Shown here: positions 1 through 11,013 of the stretch, piece after piece
How positions within the stretch are numbered: the stretch's first letter is position 1
Layout of the letters: the number at the start of each line of letters is the position of its first letter
Assembly: GCF_035046485.1 (NCBI RefSeq)
Contig: NC_085136.1
Location: 294,973,080 to 295,037,079 of the forward strand
Reading direction: 5' to 3'
Length of the DNA: 64,000 bases
Origin: Aedes albopictus
Taxonomy: Eukaryota > Arthropoda > Insecta > Diptera > Culicidae
The notes under the pieces: model-generated
What the model saw: the letters and a program-made list of their open reading frames with translations, nothing else
Told to the model about the DNA's origin: nothing
The model's database searches: none
Translations under genes and position numbers: made by a program

Positions 1-418
1 TATCACATCATTTTCGCTGCACATCAGTCGCGTCGAAAAAGTGGTGTACCTATTACATTCCTTCCACGCAGCTAATTAGCCGCCGCAGCTTGACAGAGGG
101 TCTAGCAATCGCTAGAACCGGATCGATAGATGAATCATATATAAGTAAAATATTGGCATGGATTCGTACGCGGATCCGTTGATTGTGAGGCATATCCCTT
201 GCCTCTCGGCTATTTCACCGAGTTAGTAGTTGGATGATAAATATGATACTGCTTCTAGGTATCTGCTGAAATGGGTTTGTTGACACTTTCCGGTGCCAAC
301 CAGGTTGTACATGATGAGTGTGATAAATGTTGGAAAACGATGTGAACGAGTGAAATTACGTTCGAAAATGGAATTCCCAGAAATTCCGTGTCTGGATATT
401 ACAAAATTATTTGCTGTG
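1..418. repeat. 418-bp block duplicated at 22168-22585
   Basis: The first 418 bases match 22168-22585 in the same orientation with about three substitutions, then the two copies diverge abruptly. The window edge cuts the left side, so the full extent is unknown. The second copy lies inside a segment bounded by inverted repeats (22087-23314), so this is probably a truncated or rearranged copy of the same mobile element. A 77-codon reading frame starts at 293 within the block and ends at 526 in the neighbouring MITE. I recognise no domain in it. Confidence 0.8.
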
Positions 419-520
419 CACTTGCTGCCACTGTACAAGAGAGTCTTGCTTGGAGATGATGCGCAAATTCTAATAGAACTGATGCTCAAAGCTGCCGGCG
501 TGGCTGTCAAACGCATTTTA

Positions 521-722
521 CAGTAGTACGGTAAAATAGTCTCATCACCGATTTGTTCGGTAAAATATTCACAGGTCTCCTGAAAATTTGTTTGATTTCA
601 CCGGTTCTTCGGTGATTTCTTAGATTTCACCGATTTTCTCCTGCAATTTCATCGATTTCGCCGTAATACTGTAGTTTGCTTGTTTACAGTCCAGTTTCGG
701 TGATTTTTTTCACCGAATACTG
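521..722. mobile_element. short inverted-repeat element (MITE-like)
   Basis: The left end reads CAGTAGTACGGT and the right end reads ACCGAATACTG, imperfect inverted repeats, flanked by TTA on the left and TAA on the right. The interior holds several copies of TTTCACCGA or its complement, like the subterminal repeats of MITEs. There is no coding capacity. A TA target site is possible, but the flanks are too AT-rich to prove it. Confidence 0.5.
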
Positions 723-1439
723 TAATTTATTCTAAGTGTGACAGACATATTTCTTTTTGTTTAATTTGTGGTTGCCCATATTTGATCTCTCCGTTGCAAT
801 GTACAACCACTACTGGACGGAGGAAATGCAATTCTTTCCGATAGTGGTTGTTGGTATTCTGGGAAAGATGAGATACGATCTTCAGCTATGGGAAAAGATA
901 TTGTTTTAAAGATCAGTTACGTCCTTTTGAAATGTTGGTGCTGATATGCATGTGAATACTATCGCTATGACTGACAGTAATATGAACATCTATTGACATA
1001 TGGAATCAAAATACAATATACAACTTTTAATTGAATTTGTTACATCAATGTAATGTTTGCTTTCTATAGGCCCTAAGAACTTCTACCGTATATTGACGTA
1101 ATTTTGATACAAAATGCACTCCACCGATATTCATATGGATGCATACTACCAAATTTCAATGTTGTTCATGATAATTTCTGTTATTGATGCCTTTAATTCA
1201 TGATTCTGTTATGAAATGTGGTGGTATTCTATAGAAAACTCGATTTTTTAGAGGTTAGGCCCTTTAAAAGGGCGTAACTCAAAATTTCGCCCAACGATGA
1301 TTTAAAAAATTTGTCCAGAATTGTAGGACAGATAGATAAAGAGAATGGCGTTTCAGGTTTTATGGTATATTTTATTTTATAAAAACGGCAAATGAAGCAC
1401 CGTGCGCTAGAGGATTTTGTGGTGAAATCTTTGATTGAA
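723..1439. other. AT-rich spacer, nothing recognised
   Basis: This is AT-rich sequence with no convincing coding frame, tandem repeat or inverted repeat. It contains no motif I can assign. Confidence 0.5.
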
Positions 1440-2285
1440 TTCATGGAGGTACCTCTACAGAAATTTCTAGAGACACCCCTAAGCCATTCTGGAGGAACAT
1501 AGGTAGAGATTCCTGTTGGAATCATCCGAGGAACTCCTGGAAGATTTCGTGGCGGAGTTCCTGCAGGAGTTACTGTTAGGATTCCTGGGGTAAAATTTGG
1601 AATAATATCTAGACGAATCGATTAATGTTGACATAGTAGGCAATCGCTCCTGCCCCGATGGGTTTGTTGCACCCTTGACAACCATAGTTGTTATATTTTC
1701 CTAACAGCCAGTTCTTGACCAGACTCCGACCAGTGTGGTCGTTAATAAAGTTACTACCGAAACTTATCCATGTCCGTTTCATTTCAAAGCTCCCACTTCA
1801 CTGCACTGGAGGAATTCCTGGACAATTCGCGGTGGAGCCTCTATTTAAAATTTTGGAGGAATCTTCGGAAAAACACCAGGTGGAATCATCCGAATAATTC
1901 CTTGATGAATCACTAACGAAAATCCCTAGCATCTCGGGAAGATTCATCTTGAAAAATCTCTAGAGAAATACTTGGAATATTTTCTGGCAGATTTCCTAAA
2001 ACAATTCTTCCTGGAGTAATCATTAGAAGATCCGGATTTCTGGATGAACTCTGAAAAAAAAATACCTGGTGAACTCCCAAAGGAATCTAAAGAAATTTGG
2101 AGAGGAATTTCTGAAAAAAAAACATCACAGGTATTTCATTGGTTTTAGAAAACTTGTAGAATATTATTTGAATGAACAAACATCTGGATTTCAGGAGGAA
2201 AATTTGAAAGACTCTTGGAATTATGTCTGAAGAAATCCTCGAGGAAATTTCTAAAAGAATTCCTGGCATCATTATTTTATTCCTC
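1440..2285. repeat. degenerate 12-bp-family minisatellite
   Basis: Loose repeats of the type GGAATTCCTGGA and relatives recur, with variants such as GAGGAATTTCTGAA. About 110 bases of different sequence interrupt them near 1683-1795. The core GGAATTCC is its own reverse complement, so both strands look alike. The same family forms much larger fields at 16.96-17.78, 32.4-34.1, 43.8-46.3, 51.2-51.8, 52.1-55.5 and 55.6-57.6 kb. Short open frames here are by-products of the repeat. Confidence 0.6.
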
Positions 2286-2847
2286 GATTCCTCAACTTCT
2301 TTATTTAAAAAAAAGCTCTATGATGTCTCCCAATATTCACAGTTTCTTGTCGTGTCAGACACCTAGTCATTAGAAACACCAGCGTCTTGCCCTCATTTAC
2401 TTAATTTGTTAAGGTCATAAGCTACGAGACTCCACAACTTCTCTCTTGAAACCCCATGATTGCTACAGATTTCTCTGAAATCACCATTTTCTCCAAAATG
2501 CCGACAATCGACATGTTCCTAGAATCCTCAACTGCTTTCCGGAAATTTCCAATTAAGTTGTGAAATCCCTCTTGATTTTCTAGAATTTATCGTACTCTTC
2601 CCAGAATCACCATGGCATTCAACGACGTGGTGGAGCGTGACGATCCGGAACATCGCCGGTTCTAGGACCACCGAGGAGTTCAGTGAAGGTAGGCAGATCG
2701 GCCAACGGGCAGCGGCCGAGAAGCAATGGTACCCTGTATTCTTTACACATGGCGCGATGGTTAGAAGTACAGGTCAGTTAATGGGCGTTCAATCCTGACT
2801 CGTAGTGCGGTCCTCCACAATATCCGCCAATTTGGTGTGATTAGGTA
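2286..2847. other. intergenic, nothing recognised
   Basis: Mixed-composition sequence. The part from about 2615 to 2800 is more GC-rich, but it has stops in all frames and no family I recognise. Confidence 0.4.
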
Positions 2848-3001
2848 GGGCTATATAAGGCTCAGTCAGCTTTTGTGGTAAGTGCACGGGTATTCATTAT
2901 GCAGCTCTCAGTTAATAACTGTGGGATTGTTCATATAACATCGAAATGAAAGGCAGGCTTTGTCCCAGTGGGGACGTTACGCCAAAAAAGAAGAAGAAGA
3001 A
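2848..3001 (+). mobile_element. internally deleted Feilai-like SINE copy
   Basis: The segment starts GGGCTATATA and carries the landmarks of the better copy at 7933-8212 in the same order: a CACGGGTATTCA head motif, CTCAGTTAATAACTGTGG, GGCTTTGTCCCAGT, GACGTTACGCCAA and a terminal (AAG)n run. The B box and middle are missing, so it is a deletion derivative. It cannot be active. Confidence 0.6.
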
Positions 3002-3482
3002 TGCAGGGCTACAACTGAGATTTCCTGTGTGGTAGGCGAGTAGGTCCTAAGTCGGCCGGTATGGCTCTATGATCGCAATTCGTGGTAGTGATTTTCGTCG
3101 GGATATGACTGTTGTGAAGCCGGTACTGACTGGCGAACTTCGGCAAGTCTTGAATGTGATGCCACTTGTCCTCGGCGTAGAGTGTGCGGCCTTGATTCGG
3201 CGGGAACGATCCGGAGTGTTTATAAGACAGGGAACGTGTTCTTTTCCAGCCAAGTCTGGACGTGGTAAGCGGATGCCGGATACCACAGTACCGCATGGCC
3301 TAGTGCTAGTCACACTTCAACACCGTAGTAAACACGTATATAAACTACAACGGGTGGTCTACGCTAGCCAGAACTCGGGGCTAAAAAATGTATGTTTCGA
3401 CTTTCTTGTTCGCCTGGTGGATAACTGACTCTAAGGATGATTACAAGTGGTAGTCGAAATAGTCTTATCTGTCATGGTTTCA
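3002..3482. other. unassigned stretch with a 119-codon open frame
   Basis: A plus-strand frame runs 3069-3428, and the minus strand is also open for 88-95 codons over 3009-3313. None of the three translations shows a domain, signal peptide or codon bias that would favour a real gene. Position among transposon debris suggests a fragment of an old element. I cannot name it. Confidence 0.3.
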
Positions 3483-3631
3483 TTCACAAATATCATGCGC
3501 CAAAATTGTCCTATTTTGACACCCACCCATCCCTTTCGTAACACTGTTTGTATGGGAAGATTTTTTTTTGTTCGGGCTGTAACACATTGAAGAACACCCA
3601 CCCACCCCCTCCAGCGTTATGACATTTGTGA
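3483..3631. mobile_element. possible short TIR element
   Basis: The left side TTCACAAATATCATGCGCC faces a right side whose reverse complement is TTCACAAATGTCATAACGC. The interior includes two runs rich in CACCCACCC. No clear TSD was found. It may be an old MITE. Confidence 0.3.
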
Positions 3632-4313
3632 ACAAGCCCGATAGGGTAAGCATAAAAAGCGGAATTAAAAGGTACACGAATGATAACATTCATTCGAAGC
3701 TGTCTTAGCTCTACTATTGTTATAATTTATAATGCTATTAAACAATCTATACATCACAAATAAGTTTTTCTCCGCGATGAAAGTGTTTGACCCCGTACCA
3801 ACCTTTTCTTGTCTCAATTAAACCATACGAAATAGATATATGGGTCATTGATGTTCCAGGCCCAGTTTCGCCCAATCTTCTTTTTTACAATATGCATCTC
3901 AAACGATTTTGAGATGCATATTGTATTTGACTTGGAAATGTATGTCTTCTTACATACCTTACCTTTTAAGGAGTTTGTGGAATCTTTCAGAAGCGGCACA
4001 TTCGATAATTTTTTAATTAAAGTTTTCAAATGTACGGCGTATTTTTAACGTAAATCAGTAGAATTCGGTCTGATTGACAACACTCGTTCTTCAGACAATT
4101 GTATTCTTTTAGCTCTTCGAAAAAAAGTCACCTGATCTGACATATAAGCCAACATTACCTATCACAATAGGTCGAATATCCCTAGCGATTCAATGAGCTA
4201 TTCCTTCCATTCTTCGCCGTTGTGAAGGGGATGGGGACGGACATGGTTTATTTTTGTCAATGTGAAAATATGGAAGATGAATTTGTTACTGCACTGATTC
4301 GCGGTTGACAACA
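3632..4313. other. AT-rich spacer with one perfect hairpin
   Basis: There is no gene. The only structure seen is a 17-bp perfect inverted repeat with a 4-base loop at 3887-3903 / 3908-3924, listed separately. Overlapping short frames on both strands cross this hairpin and mirror one another because of it. Confidence 0.4.
3887..3924. other. perfect 17-bp stem, CGAT loop
   Basis: ACAATATGCATCTCAAA is followed after CGAT by its exact reverse complement. The stem is too short for a typical animal pre-miRNA and lies in sequence with no other recognisable element. It could be the core of a decayed palindromic MITE. Confidence 0.6.
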
Positions 4314-5756
4314 GTCTGTCTGGTTTGAACTAAGTGTCTAGTCTAGTCTAGTCTAGTCTACACATACACAGCCATTCATTGAAAGAATCCTGGAAAATGA
4401 TAGAATCGACTAATTCTACCATTTTTCTTGTCATTATTAATGCTTGCAGTACATTGGAAATGCATTACAAGCATTAAAGCGGCCAGGCCTACTGTGCAGC
4501 GTTATTGGGTTCGCAATAAAGCCATTGAGTGGGGACATCTCGTACCAACCGCTCAGCTTTTTAGAAAGCAAAGTATGTGAAAATCGATGGGGGTGACGAT
4601 GCTAAGAAGGTTAATGTCACCCCTTGGTCCTTCGCTTCCTGGGATGGAACACAGGTATTTGGTCCGTGTCCTGGCTCTCATGCCTAGGCTTAAGCGCCTT
4701 TACTCGCTCTCTGAAATGAAACAAACTGAATGCGAGGGCAACCTTGCGTAACGAAAAATTAGTATTCGAAGATATGTAAATGCCACCTCAAAGGAAAGAG
4801 AGAAAATGTAGTTTGAAACGGGCTCACCAATTCTTGAAATTCTTATTCCTCTATGTTAACGAAGAATCCTCAACGCTACCAGGACGATTGTTCACAGTGG
4901 TATCCAGTCCATGCTGCTGCTTCTTCGTATCCAATTCGTATCAGCTCTTCCTTTTCATCGCTATTTCACGCGAACACCAGATTCTTGTTAACAGAAAAAC
5001 AACCCACATGCGGACACTACTCGAGTAATTGAAATAGTCTCATTGATTCCACTAGCATCAGCCTCCAAAACACCTGAACGGAACTCTAAAGTGTAAAACA
5101 ACCTAGAGCAGTAAATGTTTCTGGATTTCGACTGGCTTTTTTTAGCATCCACTTGTGCAAATCTTAAGCTGTTCGTAGCTTGACGGCTAACCCCCCGGTA
5201 GATTGAGAACTTTTACACAGCATTTTTTTTTCATTTTTGAGCACATAATACGCAAAATTCAGGATGTGAAGTATTGGCTGGTGTAATATCGGGTTTACGG
5301 AACGAATTATCCGGGAGAAACGCAACGGATGCACGAAGACGAAAAATACTAAAACACGTTCCCGGCGAATTCTACTCAAATCGAACCACTTCATATTCGT
5401 ATATTTTCTCACATTTCCCACATTCGAATAATTGTACCGAAAGACATGACGATAGGTCTCCTGCAGAATCGCGAAAAATACTATTTTCCCAGCACTATCA
5501 CAGCTATCGCTCGGCTTCACTGGCGTTTGAATGCACCGAGGGCACCCGCTTGGATGTAATAATTTGAGTCACTCACTTGTTACACTTAATTGCAGTGAGA
5601 AATGTACCACCTCAGCACTGGAAATCTAACAATCATCCGATGGCGTAGAACTAGCCGAATCACCGACGGAATCGCGAAAAACGGGAGCTGGAAAAAAAAT
5701 AAGTGACAAGCACACCAAAAACTAGACCGTTCGTCTGTCTGGTTTGAACTAAGTGT
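4314..5756 (-). mobile_element. 1.4-kb insertion with 24-bp flanking duplication
   Basis: The same 24 bases (starting GTCTGTCTGGTTTG) occur at 4314-4337 and 5733-5756. The enclosed 1395 bp begin with five GTCTA units (4336-4360). Read on the minus strand, this is an element whose 3' end is a pentanucleotide tail abutting a target-site duplication, the pattern left by target-primed reverse transcription. No reverse transcriptase was found. A minus-strand frame of 118 codons (5164-5520) and an overlapping plus-strand frame (5274-5567) have no recognisable domain. It is probably a non-autonomous or internally deleted retroelement. The family is unknown. Confidence 0.6.
4336..4360. repeat. (GTCTA)5 microsatellite tail
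   Basis: Five perfect tandem GTCTA pentamers sit directly at the inner edge of the left 24-bp duplication and probably form the 3' tail of the minus-strand insertion. Confidence 0.9.
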
Positions 5757-5970
5757 GAAGATGAAGTCAAAGCGCATTGGGCTATACGTCATCATCGGTT
5801 GATATTGGTGTTATTGGTTTTTAATTGGCCATATATTTTATCGCCATACAGGGATGAAGTCGAAGCCTTGATGCATATGTTGCTTGTTGTTTTTTTTTCT
5901 ACGTACTTCTTCCATGCATTTTAATTTACATAATTTATTTTCAAACCATTATGATGATGAGTACCTCAAT

Positions 5971-6180
5971 ATTGCGCATTGCGCAGTTAAAAGTGCGACG
6001 AGGAAGTGCGGAATCTCAAATAAAAGTGCGATTTAGTGTCAGATCGTTTCGGTGTCTTCACCGCACTTATTCATTAGCTCATGATGAATAAGTGCGGTGA
6101 AGACACCGGAACGATTTGATGCAATATCGCACTTTTATTTAAGATTCCGCACTTCGTCGCAGTCCAGTTAGCAATGCAAT
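5971..6180. mobile_element. palindromic MITE, about 210 bp
   Basis: The two halves are near-perfect inverted copies meeting near 6075-6080. Landmarks are GTGCGGAATCT, AAATAAAAGTGCGAT, CGGTGTCTTCACCGCACT and TATTCAT, each found again in reverse complement on the right half. Outer ends carry ATTGCGCATTGCG and GCAATGCAAT. There is no coding sequence. It abuts the 5' side of the reverse-transcriptase remnant at 6183, so it may have inserted into or at the truncation point of that element. Confidence 0.8.
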
Positions 6181-6182
6181 AA

Positions 6183-7408
6183 ACTATAGCGCTGCCTACA
6201 AAATACTCTCTCAAATTTTATGCCGCCGTCTATCACCGATTGCAAGAGAGTTCGTGGGGCAATATCAGGCTGGATTTATGGGTGAACGCCCTACAACGGG
6301 CCAGATGTTCGCCATCCGCCAGGTGTTGCAGAAATGCCGCGAATACAACGTGCCCACACATCACTTGTTCATCGATTTCAAATCGGCGTATGATACAATC
6401 GATCGAGAACAGCTATGGCAGATTATGCACGAATACGGATTCCCGGATAAACTGATACGATTGATCAAGGCGACGATGGATCGAGTGATGTGCGTGGTTC
6501 GAGTATCAGGGACACTCTCGAGTCCCTTCGAATCTCGCAGAGGGTTACGGCAAAGTGATCGTCTTTCGTGCTTGCTGTTCAACATTGCTTTTTAGAGGGT
6601 GTAATTAGGAGAGCCGGGATAAACACGAGTGGAACGATTTTCACGAAGTCCGTTCAGCTGCTTGGTTTCGCTGATGATATTGATATTATTGCTCGTAAAT
6701 TAATTAGTCATTAATGTGTCGAAGACAAAGTACATGATGGCAAAGGGCTCCAGGGAGGAATCAGCGCGCCCGCCACCCCGAATTTATATCGACGGTGATG
6801 AAATCGAGGCGGTTGAAAAATTCGTGTACTTGGGCTTACTGGTGACCGCCGACAACGACACCAGCAGAGAAATTCAGAGGCGCATTGTGGCAGGAAATCG
6901 TGCTTACTTTGGACTCCGCAGAACTTTACGATCGAATAAAGTTCGCCGTAACACGAAGTTAACCATCTACAAAACGCTGATTAGACCGGTCGTCCTCTAT
7001 GGGCACGAAACATGGACCCTACGTGCAGAGGACCAACGCGCTTTTGGAGTTTTCGAACGGAAGGTGTTGCGTACCATTAACGACGGAGTGCAGATGGAAG
7101 ACGGGACTTGGAGAAGGCGGATGAACCACGAGCTGCATCAGCTGCTGAGAGAACCAACCTTCGTCCACACCGCGAAAATCGGGAGGCTACGGTGGGCGGG
7201 TCACGTCATCAGGATGTCGGATAGCAACCCGACTAGAATGGTTCTCGAGAGTCATCCGACTGGTACAAGAAGACGTGGAGCGCAGCGAGCTAGGTGGGTC
7301 GACCAAGTGGAGGACGATCTGCGGACCCTACGCAGAGTACGGAACTGGAGACGGACCGAGTGGAATGGAGACGGCTACTATGTACAGCAGAGGCCACCCC
7401 GGCCTTAG
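6183..7408 (+). pseudogene. RTE-like non-LTR reverse transcriptase remnant
   Basis: The translation shows a mid-RT segment with AYKILSQIL, a QYQAGF motif, FIDFKSAYDTID and RRGLRQ, then a stop at 6592-6594. After that come GFADDID, the RT catalytic YxDD-type box, and a C-terminal part from 6716 to 7408 with KFVYLG, RPVVLYG and RLRWAGHV. That C-terminal signature is typical of RTE-type endonuclease/reverse transcriptases. The endonuclease domain and N-terminal RT are missing. Sequence between the FADD box and the C-terminal part is deleted, with stops at the join, so the copy is dead. Clade assignment is from motif style only. Confidence 0.85.
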
Positions 7409-7922
7409 CCTGATCGGTAAGGTATGGTATTAATGCATGTTACGCAGCTGACCCTGAATCACTTACAACAAGAACTGGGTGGTGGATAAGGCAAAATTAG
7501 CGGTGATTTGTACAAATGGTCAATTTCCATTCCAGGAATTGCCACGTCGAACGAGAGCTTCGCAAAAGCGAAGATCAACAAGGTGTACTAGTGCAGCTAC
7601 GATGCCGGCCGCAATACCGAGGCGATCCCTACCCAAGAATGGTAACAAACCGTTATACTGTAGGTTCCCAGAAATCACAGGACTCCGTGCCCCACACGCA
7701 AGAAAATCCGTTCCGATATACGTGCACTCCCAGTCACGACCACGGGAACAAACGGGAACTATGCATAGCAACGATAGCAACAATAAGAAATGTACACCAT
7801 GAACTAGATTTCACGTTTTCTAGAACGCCCATATTGACGGATGGAACTAGTTCCAGTTCACGGTGTATATTTGCTTGTTCTCATATTTGCGTTTGTTTGT
7901 TCACGTTTATCAGAACGGATTT
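7409..7922. other. flank of LINE remnant, no gene recognised
   Basis: Overlapping frames of 87-136 codons occur on both strands (7479-7926) with no recognisable domain or codon bias. The stretch lies between the RT pseudogene and the SINE and may include decayed LINE sequence. Confidence 0.35.
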
Positions 7923-7932
7923 CTGAGCGTGC

Positions 7933-8212
7933 TTTCTTCTTTCTTCTTGGCGTAACGTCCTCACTGGGACAAAGCCTGCTTCTCAGCTTAGTGTTCTATG
8001 AGCACTTCCACAGTTATTAACTGAAAGCTTCCTCTGCCAATGACCATTTTGCATGCGTATATCGTGTGGCAGGCACGAAGATACTCTATGCCCAAGGAAG
8101 TCAAGGAAATTTCCTTTACGAAAAGATCCTGGACCGACCGGGAATCGAACCCGTCACCCTCAGCATGGTCATGCTGAATACCCGTGCGTTTACCGCCTCG
8201 GCTATATGGGCC
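7933..8212 (-). mobile_element. Feilai-like tRNA-derived SINE with TSD
   Basis: On the minus strand the element begins at 8212 with a tRNA-like head: a box A region with AGCCGAGGCGGTAAACGC and a box B GGGTTCGATTCC. The body ends in GACGTTACGCCAAGAAG and an (AAG)-type tail at 7933. It is flanked by a 10-bp duplication CTGAGCGTGC at 7923-7932 and 8213-8222. Head, body and tail match my memory of Feilai, the abundant Aedes SINE. Transcription would be by RNA polymerase III from the internal boxes. A 78-codon open frame across it is spurious. Confidence 0.85.
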
Positions 8213-8222
8213 CTGAGCGTGC

Positions 8223-10125
8223 ATGAATCTTGTTTAAGAACTAGGAGGAGCATGCAAAGAGCTCACACCGATTGCCTACAAGGTGGCTAAACAGGCACTG
8301 AACAAAGATATTGAGGAGCGTAAGCGAACGTGTTTTGATAATTTCTGTCAGGCAGCTACCCAAGTAACACAGAAAACATCTTCAAAAATTGAACTTTAAA
8401 AATATGTTGTAGCAAAGTATTATGAAAGAAACTGTAAACATCTTAAGTTGAAATCATGTTTTAACAATGTATAGTAAAAACATATTGCTAAAAATCTCAT
8501 TAGAAGTACCTCAAGTTATTTTTATGTATTTTTTACGTTGGCAATACAAGTTTTCCATATCTTCGTCATCCTCCAAATTCAGTTGTTATGATGACACATA
8601 GTAAAATCCACTAGTGATAAACACTCGATGAAACATGTTATTTTAATGTTAAAATTTAGTTAATGTCATAGCTTTTCAACTTGCATCGTCCTTCCAATTA
8701 ATAATCTGCATCAAACTTCGAACCACTTGGAAAATTTGATAAACAAATTATGCTATTCCAAGATTTATGCTTTGCACACATATATTTCAATTAACACTAA
8801 AAAGTTCTGTTAGTTAGGAAAATCACAAGCATTTGCCTGCCAAACATATCATGATGGTTTGAAGGTTCAATGTAGGTGCGGTAGCTCGGATGTAATAGTC
8901 ACCACGGAATGTTCATCAAAAAGCTCTTCTATTTCACCTCAATGTGTGTACTTACCAGTAGCAGACTTCAGTTTTTACTTTAAAACACATCAACTTCAAT
9001 AAATAATAGCTTTTGCATTCAGTAAATCGTGGAAAAAAAAGAATTTATTCATTAGATTTTTGCAACTTCATCGCAAAATTGTTATTGTTATTATAATGTT
9101 GACAACAGGTATGGAGAAAACAAACAACGACACTGCTGCAGGTTCTGTTCTGGTTGTTTGAAAAACGTTCTTGTAGCGTTTCCCTAAGGTATTTATAGCA
9201 AATTGAGATTTTGTTCAGTGAACATGTTGTTGGGAAGTACAAAATATGTAATTCAAACATTTATTTTTTTATTTTGGATCTAACTTGAACAGGCCCGATA
9301 AATTACAGTGCCTGTTAAAATTACACGCACAACCTATTTATTATTTTCTGAAATGTCAAAACAATGAATCGGTTAATTGACAATAAAAAAATTTTGGTTA
9401 TGTATTTTTTTTTTCTTTTCGTTTGACTTTTAATTTTAACGCTTCTTCTAGCTAGAATAATAATTAACTAATATGGATAGAAAATTATTCAAATTTGAAA
9501 AGGTTTCAACATTTTTAACGGCACTATATCAGGAAGCCTCCATGTTGTATGCTGGAAGACTTGATACAAAACTTCATTAAACATCAAAAATTGAAAAAGC
9601 TAGTTTTCTCATTTTTAATTGGAGCGAAGGCGAATGAATTTATGACGAGTAGTTTTGCTTATTTTACTATAAATTTAAAATGGCACATGAATTACAGGCA
9701 TACTACACGGCATCGACACCCTTGGACATTTTAATTTACTATTTGAGCTCGATGGTTGAAAATAATTTTAAGTCATCCGATATTTTCACAGTAGGATTTC
9801 AGTTCTGCGAAGGCCAGCCGTCAACATTATAAGTTTTCTGCTTGTCAGGCTACAACAAGTTGGTATTTTCAATGTAAGAGAAAACATCATGAATACATAA
9901 ATGGTTGTTTTACTGGTGTATTGGAAAACATCTTTTATAACATAAATGTTGTTTTATAAGCCGCCATTTTTTGCGCTTTTTCAGTGATATAAGTGTACGA
10001 TTTTTAGTTGTGCGCATAAGGAATGTAACAAAGGCGTTTGTATGATACTCGTATTTTGAACACTAATATAACAAGTTGTGTTACTTGGGTAACACGATTC
10101 CCTGGGATGATACCTACGGGATGCT
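8223..10125 (+). pseudogene. old non-LTR element piece split by a TIR element
   Basis: The two ends, 8240-8358 and 10092-10125, encode a short peptide reading KVAKQALNKDIEERKR and then, across the insertion, QAANTIPWDDTYG. That resembles the linker between endonuclease and RT in Jockey/R1-like LINEs, where a Trp-containing NPWG-type motif is usual. Removing the insertion and one TA restores the frame. The SINE at 7933-8212 probably lies in the same old element, since its TSD borders it. Confidence 0.5.
8359..10089. mobile_element. 1.73-kb TIR element with TA target site
   Basis: The ends are CCCAAGTAACACA and its exact reverse complement TGTGTTACTTGGG, each flanked by TA (8357-8358, 10090-10091). 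The interior is AT-rich with no transposase frame. Subterminal stretches on both sides repeat AAAACATC-type motifs. The host LINE frame becomes continuous when the element plus one TA is removed, which supports a TA target duplication as in Tc1/mariner-like elements. Non-autonomous. Confidence 0.75.
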
Positions 10126-10750
10126 ACTTCTTATTGACGTAACGTCCCAGCTAGCCTTCTGAAATGCCTCATTTCTCCACGGTAGTTGTTAAATTTACTG
10201 ATTCATAATATTCTTCATTACACCAACCAAGCTAGCCATGGAAATGTTTGACAATTCTCAGGTCATTTTGACAGACCGCACACGTGCACGAAAAAGACGG
10301 ATCATATATGCTACTTTACCGATCTTATTGTCGTCCTTTTCATGCTCATGTTGCATATGTCAAAATGACCTGAGATCTGTCAGTCATTTTGAGGTTAGGT
10401 TCGTAGGTGTAGTAAAGAATTGTTGGATCGTTGGGATCGTTGAGCGCAAATATGCAGGTGACATATAACAACCATGCGTCTCCATTGCTTCCCATATCTT
10501 GTCTATCTGACCGATTGGGCTATTCAAAAAATCTGTTTTTATTTTCTCTACTTGGCAAAAAGGTACGTTGCCATAAAAATAGAAGCTCTATGCCCAAGGA
10601 TGACAAGGAAACATCCACCTAATAAAAATCCTGAGCCTTATCGGGGATGGAACCCAGAAATCTTCACCATGGTCTTGTTTTGTAACTTGCCGTTGTTGAT
10701 CCGAACAAGGCAGACCACCGCAAAAACTGCATAGATCATAGAAATCAAAA
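10126..10750 (-). mobile_element. degenerate Feilai-like SINE pieces, interrupted
   Basis: The minus strand shows a decayed tail near 10130-10190 (a GACGTTACGtcAATAAGAAG-like end) and a decayed head/body near 10580-10690 that aligns with the copy at 7933-8212 at CTATGCCCAAGGA and at a corrupted B box. About 380 bp of other sequence lies between. That insert has a 17-bp inverted repeat (CTCAGGTCATTTTGACA near 10257 and its complement near 10358). The boundaries are uncertain. Confidence 0.45.
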
Positions 10751-10808
10751 ACCAATGCAGAAGGCGTGTTCATCCGCACGCGCCATCATTAGATAAGACA
10801 CAAGGGAC

Positions 10809-11005
10809 CATACGCGCCAACTTGTGACGTAGTTGGGGGGGGGGCGAGGCCTCTCAAAATCAACCAAATTCGTAAAATTTCGACGCAGTTCATCTAGTTT
10901 AGGCATATTGACGTGAAAACTAGTGCATTGAGCTAAAAAAAGTTGAATTTTGTCCAATTTTGGCGAGCTTCGCCCCCCCAACTACGTCACAAGTTGGCGC
11001 CTATG
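10809..11005. mobile_element. 197-bp MITE with 8-bp TSD
   Basis: The ends carry GCGCCAACTTGTGACGTAG and its reverse complement over more than 25 bp, including the G/C-homopolymer run. The 8-bp duplication CAAGGGAC lies at 10801-10808 and 11006-11013. The TSD length fits hAT-type transposition, though the terminal CATA is not the usual CAG. There is no coding sequence. Confidence 0.8.
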
Positions 11006-11013
11006 CAAGGGAC

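Noticed and set aside
3069..3428. 119-residue protein gene
   Set aside because: No domain, opposite strand equally open, transposon neighbourhood.
4780..5567. Host gene inside the 1.4-kb insertion
   Set aside because: Short frames on both strands without domains, in an insertion with retroelement-like borders.
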